A stretch of DNA of 35,139 bases from JACZST01 sp964195155. Lineage in GTDB: Bacteria > Actinomycetota > Acidimicrobiia > Spongiisociales > UBA5794. Shown here piece by piece: positions 30,463 to 35,139 of the stretch. A model generated the notes under the pieces. That model had not been told where the DNA came from. It saw only the letters and a program-made list of their open reading frames with translations, and searched no databases. Every line of letters begins with the position of its first letter. The first letter of the stretch is position 1. The stretch spans positions 1 to 35,139 of the forward strand of contig CAXMOP010000117.1 in NCBI GenBank assembly GCA_964195155.1, in the 5' to 3' direction. The position numbers and the translations under genes were made by a program.

Positions 30463-30469
30463 CCCCGGC

Positions 30470-31702
30470 GTGACCTTCCGCGCCCCAAAGGGCACCGATG
30501 ACGTTCTCCCGCCCGAGTCGCGCGACTGGCTGCGCGCCCAGCGCACCTTTATCGACCTGGCCGCGACCTTCGGCTACGACGTGGTGCTTACCCCGCATTT
30601 CGAGTCCACTGAGCTCTTTGAACGAGGCGTCGGTGAGGCCACCGAGGTCGTCGACAAGCAGATGTACACCTTCTCCGACAAGGGCGACCGTTCGCTGACG
30701 TTGCGCCCCGAGGCGACGGCCAGCCTGGTGCGCGCCATGATCCAGGCGGGGGGCGTGACTGGACCCGCCAAGGTTGCGGTTTGGGGCCCTTTCTTCCGCT
30801 ATGAGCGTCCGCAGGCGGGGAGACGCCGGCAGTTCTATCAGGGCGACATCGAGTACTTCGGTGAGCCGTCCGCCGACGCCGACGTGGAGGTGATCGAGTT
30901 CGGCCACCGGTATCTCGAAGAGATGGGTGTACCGGACGTCGTGGTCGCCATCAACTCGATCGGCGATGGCGATGACCGGATGTTCTACCGGCAGGTCCTT
31001 GCGGAGTGGCTCCAGGAGCGAGCCGGCGACCTTTCGGAGGATGCCAGGGAGCGCATATCAACGAACCCGCTGCGGGTGCTCGACAGCAAGGCAGACGCCG
31101 ACGTGGTCGCCGAGGCGCCGGCCCCGCTCGACTATCTCGGTGGCGCCGCAGCCGAACACTTCGAAGCCGTGCAACGCGGCCTGCGCCGCCTCCAGATCCC
31201 GTACCGGCTGGAGTCCCGGCTGGTACGAGGGCTCGACTACTACAACCGCACGGTGTGGGAGTACCTGTCAACCGGTTACGACGCGGCCCAGGACGCCGCC
31301 GGGGGAGGGGGCCGCTACGACGGCCTCTTCGAGCTGCTCGGCGGCAAGCCGACTCCGGCGGTCGGAGTCGCCATGGGGATCGACCGGATCATGCTCATGG
31401 CCAAAGCATCCGACAATGGTGCACAGTTGGATGCGTTCGTCGTCGTGGCGAGTCCCCAGCGGCGAGACGCCGCGCTCGATCTGGTCTCAGAGCTGCGACG
31501 GCGGGGCCTTCGCACCGACATCGAGCTCGCCGGCCGCTCCGTCGGTGCCCAGTTCAAGGCTGCCGACCGACGATCGGCGGCAGCGGCGCTCGTGGTCGGA
31601 GATGAGTGGTCGAACGGAGAAGTGACGGCCCGTGACCTTACGACCGGTGACCAGGAGACGATCGCGCTCGAGGACATCGAGCAATGGGTGAGACGCCGAT
31701 GA
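30470..31702 (+). CDS. hisS: Histidine--tRNA ligase
   Basis: A 410-residue class II synthetase. It starts VTFRAPKGTDDVLPPES, the usual HisRS N-terminus. Motif 2 is in VWGPFFRYERPQAGRRRQFYQGDIEYFG, where the common RQFHQ reads RQFYQ. The HisA motif is LVRGLDYYNRTVWEY and motif 3 is GVAMGIDRIMLM. A C-terminal anticodon-binding domain begins near LDAFVVVASP. The GTG at 30470 is chosen over an earlier in-frame ATG (30419) that lies inside the hairpin repeat and would add 17 unrelated residues. It overlaps aspS by ATGA. Confidence 0.95.
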   Translation: MTFRAPKGTDDVLPPESRDWLRAQRTFIDLAATFGYDVVLTPHFESTELFERGVGEATEVVDKQMYTFSDKGDRSLTLRPEATASLVRAMIQAGGVTGPAKVAVWGPFFRYERPQAGRRRQFYQGDIEYFGEPSADADVEVIEFGHRYLEEMGVPDVVVAINSIGDGDDRMFYRQVLAEWLQERAGDLSEDARERISTNPLRVLDSKADADVVAEAPAPLDYLGGAAAEHFEAVQRGLRRLQIPYRLESRLVRGLDYYNRTVWEYLSTGYDAAQDAAGGGGRYDGLFELLGGKPTPAVGVAMGIDRIMLMAKASDNGAQLDAFVVVASPQRRDAALDLVSELRRRGLRTDIELAGRSVGAQFKAADRRSAAAALVVGDEWSNGEVTARDLTTGDQETIALEDIEQWVRRR

Positions 31703-33477
31703 AGGACCGGGGCGCGGGAACCCTGCGCACCGAGGACGTCGGAAAGCAGGTGACCCTCGCCGGCTGGGTCAAAGCGAGGCGCGACCACGGCGGCGTAGTC
31801 TTCGTCGATCTCCGCGACGCCAGCGGCGTTGTCCAGGTCGTCCTGAACCCCGAGGACGCACCCGCAGACGAGGCCACCATTCACGGCCTGCGCCTCGAGT
31901 TTTGCATCGCAGTCACCGGCACAGTGCGAAGCCGCGACGATGACAAGCTCAACCCGGACCTCCCGACCGGGACGATCGAGGTCGGAGCCTCGCAGCTCGA
32001 GGTGCTCAGTCCGTCTGATCCGCTTCCGTTCCAGCTCGACGAGCGGATCGAGGCCGACGAGGCTCTCCGGCTCCAGTACCGGTACCTCGACCTGCGGCGA
32101 GCTTCGATGTCCGAGAACCTAGTGGCGCGATCCAACGCGATCCGTGCGATCCGCGATGTCATGGATGGGGCCGGGTTCCTCGACGTGGAGACGCCGACCC
32201 TGATTGCGTCGACACCCGAGGGGGCGCGCGACATGCTGGTGCCGTCGCGGCTGCGGAAGGGCAACTTCTATGCATTGCCCCAGTCTCCGCAGTTGTTCAA
32301 GCAGCTCTTGATGATCGCCGGGGTCGAGCGCTACTACCAGATTGCCCGGTGCTATCGCGATGAAGACACCCGAGCAGATCGCCAGATCGAGTTCACCCAA
32401 CTCGATTTCGAGGGGTCGTTCTGGGGCCAGGAGGAGGTTCTCGAGACTCTGGAGACCATCGCCACAGCGGCGACGAAGGCGCTCCGCGGGGTTGAGCCCG
32501 GGACACCGTTCCCCCGAATGACCTGGCGAGAGGCGATGAACCGCTACGGCACCGACAAGCCCGACATTCGGTTCGGAATGGAACTGGTCGATCTCGGATC
32601 GCTCTTCGATGGCACCGAGTTCAAGGCCTTTGCCGGCGTCCTTTCCGCCGGCGGCACCGTTCGAGGAGTCAACGCCGGTGTCCTCGAGCTCTCGCGCTCC
32701 GCCCTCGATGCCCTCGTGTCGAGAGCCCAAGAACTCGGAGCCAAGGGGCTGGTCTGGATGGTGGTCGAGGAAGACCAGTCTCTGCGATCACCGGTGGCGA
32801 AGTTCCTGACGGAGGCGGAGCAGCGAGCGCTGCGCGATGAGCTTGACGCCAACAGCGGCGACGTGCTGCTGATCGTCGCCGACGACCCGGGAGTGGCGTT
32901 GCCGGTCCTTGGGCAGATTCGCCTCGAGCTCGGCCAGCCCGCAGACCACGATGAGCTTGCCTACCTGTTCGTCGTCGACTTTCCGGTGTTCGAGCTGAAC
33001 GAGGACGGCGACTTCGTTCCGCTGCACCACCCCTTCACGGCACCGGTCGACGTCGAGCAGATGCGCGAGGACCCCGGACATGCCATCTCCAAGGCATATG
33101 ACCTCGTCGTCAACGGGTCGGAGCTCGGGTCGGGCTCGGTGCGGATTCACGATCCCGGGGTGCAGGCCCAGGTATTCAACATTCTGGGGATCAGCAGGGA
33201 GGACGCAGAAAGCCGATTCGGCTGGTTCCTCGAAGCGCTCCGCTACGGCACCCCGCCCCACGCCGGCTTTGCGATCGGCATCGACCGCCTCGTCGCCATA
33301 CTCCAGAACGCGCCGAACATCCGTGAGGTCATCCCCTTCCCCAAGACTCAGACCGGTGCGGATCCGCTGACCGGATCTCCTTCCCGGGTCGAGGAGGAGC
33401 AGCTCCGCGACCTCGGCATCGAGGTGCGCGACGAGGTTCTGGTCGAGTGGGCCCAGGCAGAGACGCCGGGTGACTGA
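31699..33477 (+). CDS. aspS: Aspartate--tRNA(Asp/Asn) ligase
   Basis: A 592-residue bacterial-type AspRS. Order: OB anticodon domain (VTLAGWVKARRDHGGVVFVDLRD), catalytic motif 1 region, QSPQLFKQLLMIAGVERYYQIARCYRDEDTRADRQIEFTQLDFE (motif 2), the inserted GAD domain of bacterial enzymes (about residues 285-410), and motif 3 GFAIGIDRLVAIL. The ATG at 31699 overlaps the hisS stop by ATGA and has GGTGAG six bases upstream; an in-frame ATG at 31684 is the alternative. Whether it also charges tRNA-Asn cannot be told here. Confidence 0.96.
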   Translation: MKDRGAGTLRTEDVGKQVTLAGWVKARRDHGGVVFVDLRDASGVVQVVLNPEDAPADEATIHGLRLEFCIAVTGTVRSRDDDKLNPDLPTGTIEVGASQLEVLSPSDPLPFQLDERIEADEALRLQYRYLDLRRASMSENLVARSNAIRAIRDVMDGAGFLDVETPTLIASTPEGARDMLVPSRLRKGNFYALPQSPQLFKQLLMIAGVERYYQIARCYRDEDTRADRQIEFTQLDFEGSFWGQEEVLETLETIATAATKALRGVEPGTPFPRMTWREAMNRYGTDKPDIRFGMELVDLGSLFDGTEFKAFAGVLSAGGTVRGVNAGVLELSRSALDALVSRAQELGAKGLVWMVVEEDQSLRSPVAKFLTEAEQRALRDELDANSGDVLLIVADDPGVALPVLGQIRLELGQPADHDELAYLFVVDFPVFELNEDGDFVPLHHPFTAPVDVEQMREDPGHAISKAYDLVVNGSELGSGSVRIHDPGVQAQVFNILGISREDAESRFGWFLEALRYGTPPHAGFAIGIDRLVAILQNAPNIREVIPFPKTQTGADPLTGSPSRVEEEQLRDLGIEVRDEVLVEWAQAETPGD

Positions 33478-34798
33478 CGCCGACCTGTTCTCGGAGCAGC
33501 GCGCCGAGCGTAGGCGCGCCAACGCCCCCCTGGCGGCGAGGATGCGGCCCGCCACTCTCGACGAAGTCGTCGGCCAACCGCACCTCCTCGCCGCAGGCGC
33601 CGCCTTTCGCACCATGGTCGAGGCCGGCAAGCCGGTATCGATGATCCTGTGGGGTCCGCCGGGCTCTGGGAAGACCACGCTGGCGAGGCTGGTCGCTTCC
33701 AACAGCGGTGCCCGCTTCGAGCAGCTCTCAGCCACATCCGCAGGCGTCAAGGACGTGCGCGAGGTGCTGGCGATGGCGACCCGCCGGGTCGAGGAGGATG
33801 AGGGAAGGACCGTGCTCTTCCTCGATGAGATCCACCGGTTCACCAAGGCCCAGCAGGACGCCCTGCTTCCCGGTGTCGAAGATGGGATCGTCATCCTCAT
33901 CGGTGCCACCACCGAGAACCCGTTCTTCGAGGTCAACTCGCCGCTGATTTCTCGCTCGACGATGTTCCGTACCGAAGCGCTGGCTCCCGCCGAGGTGGCC
34001 GATCTCGTCGGCCGGGCCCTGGGCGATCCGGTGCGCGGTCTCAGTGGGCTCACCATCGAAGACGATGCGCTCGAAGCACTCGCCGAGCGGGTCGGAGGTG
34101 ACGCCAGGCTTGCACTCAATGCCCTCGAGGTGGCAGCAACCCTCGCCGAAGGGCGCGGCAGGAGCGAGATCACCCTCGATGACGCCACCGAGGCGCTGCA
34201 GCGCCGGGTGATTCGCTACGACAAAGGCGGCGATCGGCACTACGACGTCATCTCGGCGTTTATCAAGTCGATGCGCGGTTCCGACGTCGACGCCACGCTG
34301 TACTGGCTGCACACGATGATCGAGGCGGGGGAGGACCCGAAATTCATCGCCCGTCGCATGGTGATCCTTGCTTCCGAAGATGTCGGACTCGCCGACTCGC
34401 GGGCGCTTGGCGTTGCCGTCGACGCCTTCCGGGCGGTCGAGGTCATCGGGCTCCCCGAGGCGGCGTATGCGTTGACTCATGCCGCCCTGTATCTGGCAAC
34501 CGCTCCGAAGTCGAACTCGATTGCAATGGCGATCAGGGCGGCCAGGGAAGCCGTTGATGGAACGCCCGGCGCAGACGTACCCCCACATCTCCGCTCGGCT
34601 GCGACAGCGGGGGAGCGCGATCTCGGCATCGGAGTCGGCTATCGGTACCCGCACGATGATGCGGCGGGGATCATCCCGCAGCAGTACTTGCCCGACGGGC
34701 TCGACCTATCTCTGTATCGCCCGGGCGACGCCGGCGCCGAGACCGATGTCGGCGACCGGCTACGGGCCATCGACGAGATCCTCGGCAAGGACCGCTGA
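33470..34798 (+). CDS. rarA: Replication-associated recombination protein A (RarA/MgsA), AAA+ ATPase
   Basis: A 442-residue clamp-loader-like AAA+ ATPase. It has MRPATLDEVVGQPHLLAAGAAFRTMVE, Walker A GPPGSGKTT, Walker B LFLDEIHRFTKAQQDALLP, sensor 1 LIGATTENPFFEVNSPLISR, and the C-terminal tetramerisation domain KGGDRHYDVISAFIKSMRGSDVDATLYWLHTMIEAGEDPKFIARRM with LPDGL near the end. It acts at stalled replication forks and gaps. The GTG start overlaps aspS by eight bases. It is convergent with the arylsulfatase, with the two stop codons directly adjacent. Confidence 0.95.
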   Translation: MTDADLFSEQRAERRRANAPLAARMRPATLDEVVGQPHLLAAGAAFRTMVEAGKPVSMILWGPPGSGKTTLARLVASNSGARFEQLSATSAGVKDVREVLAMATRRVEEDEGRTVLFLDEIHRFTKAQQDALLPGVEDGIVILIGATTENPFFEVNSPLISRSTMFRTEALAPAEVADLVGRALGDPVRGLSGLTIEDDALEALAERVGGDARLALNALEVAATLAEGRGRSEITLDDATEALQRRVIRYDKGGDRHYDVISAFIKSMRGSDVDATLYWLHTMIEAGEDPKFIARRMVILASEDVGLADSRALGVAVDAFRAVEVIGLPEAAYALTHAALYLATAPKSNSIAMAIRAAREAVDGTPGADVPPHLRSAATAGERDLGIGVGYRYPHDDAAGIIPQQYLPDGLDLSLYRPGDAGAETDVGDRLRAIDEILGKDR

Positions 34799-35139
34799 CT
34801 ACTGCCTGGCCATGATTCGGTGGTAGGTCTGCTCCGGGTCCTCGAGGTGGCTGACGTCGTCGTCCTCGAGGTCGATCTGGACCCACTGGATGCGCCCGTT
34901 GAAGGCATTCTCTTGACCGGATCCGTAGTCGTCAGTCACCGGGGATGCGCTATCGACGCCGATGTCCATCGTCTCATCGGCGGAGAAGATGAACGGCACC
35001 GTTCGATCGATGCGAGCCTCGGCGACGACATTGCCATTGACGAGCATCGTCCCGGTGCCACCGGCTCCCGGCGCCCCGCCGTCGAAGTCGAACTGATACT
35101 GCACCGTTGCATTCCCCGGCTTCAGCGCCTCTTCGGCGC
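34799..35139 (-). CDS. Arylsulfatase, C-terminal part (runs off the window)
   Basis: The minus-strand frame is open from the window edge to a TAG at 34799-34801. The visible 112 residues read AEEALKPGNATVQYQFDFDGGAPGAGGTGTMLVNGNVVAEARI, then PFIFSADETMDIGVDSASPVTDDYG and FNGRIQWVQIDLEDD. This is the beta-sandwich C-terminal domain of type I arylsulfatases (AtsA-like). The catalytic CxPxR formylglycine motif would lie in the part outside the window. An internal GTG at 35102-35104 is not the start, because family similarity continues upstream of it. Confidence 0.85.
   Translation of the reverse strand, partial: AEEALKPGNATVQYQFDFDGGAPGAGGTGTMLVNGNVVAEARIDRTVPFIFSADETMDIGVDSASPVTDDYGSGQENAFNGRIQWVQIDLEDDDVSHLEDPEQTYHRIMARQ

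Noticed and set aside
30419..30469. ATG at 30419 as hisS start
   Set aside because: It lies inside the second hairpin repeat and adds 17 residues unlike HisRS; the GTG at 30470 gives the conserved N-terminus and has a -10 box at leaderless distance.
32788..34188. 466-codon minus-strand open frame opposite aspS and rarA
   Set aside because: Ser/Arg/Ala-rich shadow of two confidently identified genes.

Overview
The window is a high-GC actinobacterial chromosome segment of about 35 kb. Three things point to Actinobacteria (Actinomycetota): a mycothiol synthase (mshD), a phosphatidylinositol-mannoside start cluster (pgsA-type PI-phosphate synthase, PatA-like acyltransferase, PimA), and a gene order thrS ... 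pgsA-patA-pimA ... pdxS-pdxT-yebC-ruvCAB ... yajC-secD-secF-rel ... hisS-aspS-rarA. From memory this is the backbone found around thrS to aspS in Mycobacterium. The presence of queA and tgt together, the accessory genes and the many leaderless-looking starts make a deep-branching class such as Acidimicrobiia a reasonable guess, but the class is inference only.

Layout. 1-5.4 kb is an accessory stretch. It holds the C-terminal end of a YyaL/DUF255-type protein, a repeat-rich gap, a glyoxalase-fold gene divergent from soxR with a well-formed SoxR/MerR operator, a DUF308 membrane protein, a patatin phospholipase, mshD, a small zinc-ribbon membrane protein and an APH-type phosphotransferase. 5.4-12.3 kb has thrS, an MMPL/RND exporter with a small membrane protein behind it, a second repeat-rich gap and gltA on the minus strand. 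12.4-19.5 kb is a long plus-strand run: the PIM operon, pyridoxal phosphate synthase (pdxS, pdxT), yebC and the Holliday-junction operon ruvCAB. 19.5-22.2 kb is an accessory island, mostly on the minus strand (small membrane protein, SnoaL-like protein, metallo-hydrolase, DUF4242-cyclase fusion). 22.3-34.8 kb is again a plus-strand run: queA-tgt (queuosine), yajC-secD-secF (Sec accessory complex), rel, a glyoxalase-II-like hydrolase, hisS, aspS and rarA. The window ends in the C-terminus of a minus-strand arylsulfatase.

Many adjacent genes overlap by ATGA or GTGA (pgsA/patA/pimA, ruvC/A/B, queA/tgt, yajC/secD/secF, rel/hydrolase, hisS/aspS), which implies translational coupling. Several operon-leading genes have a TANNNT hexamer 6-9 bases before the start codon, which suggests leaderless transcripts.

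The most interesting non-coding signal is a small element seen three times (1473-1572, 14963-15023, 20420-20530). Its ends are imperfect terminal inverted repeats flanked by TA. In all three copies the TA plus the first element base forms the stop codon of the upstream gene, in the same orientation. Two further non-coding families are a G/C-rich palindromic repeat filling two convergent-gene gaps (103-497 and 10691-11005) and a pair of 50-base hairpins in front of hisS. No CRISPR array, tRNA, rRNA, phage gene or transposase gene was found.
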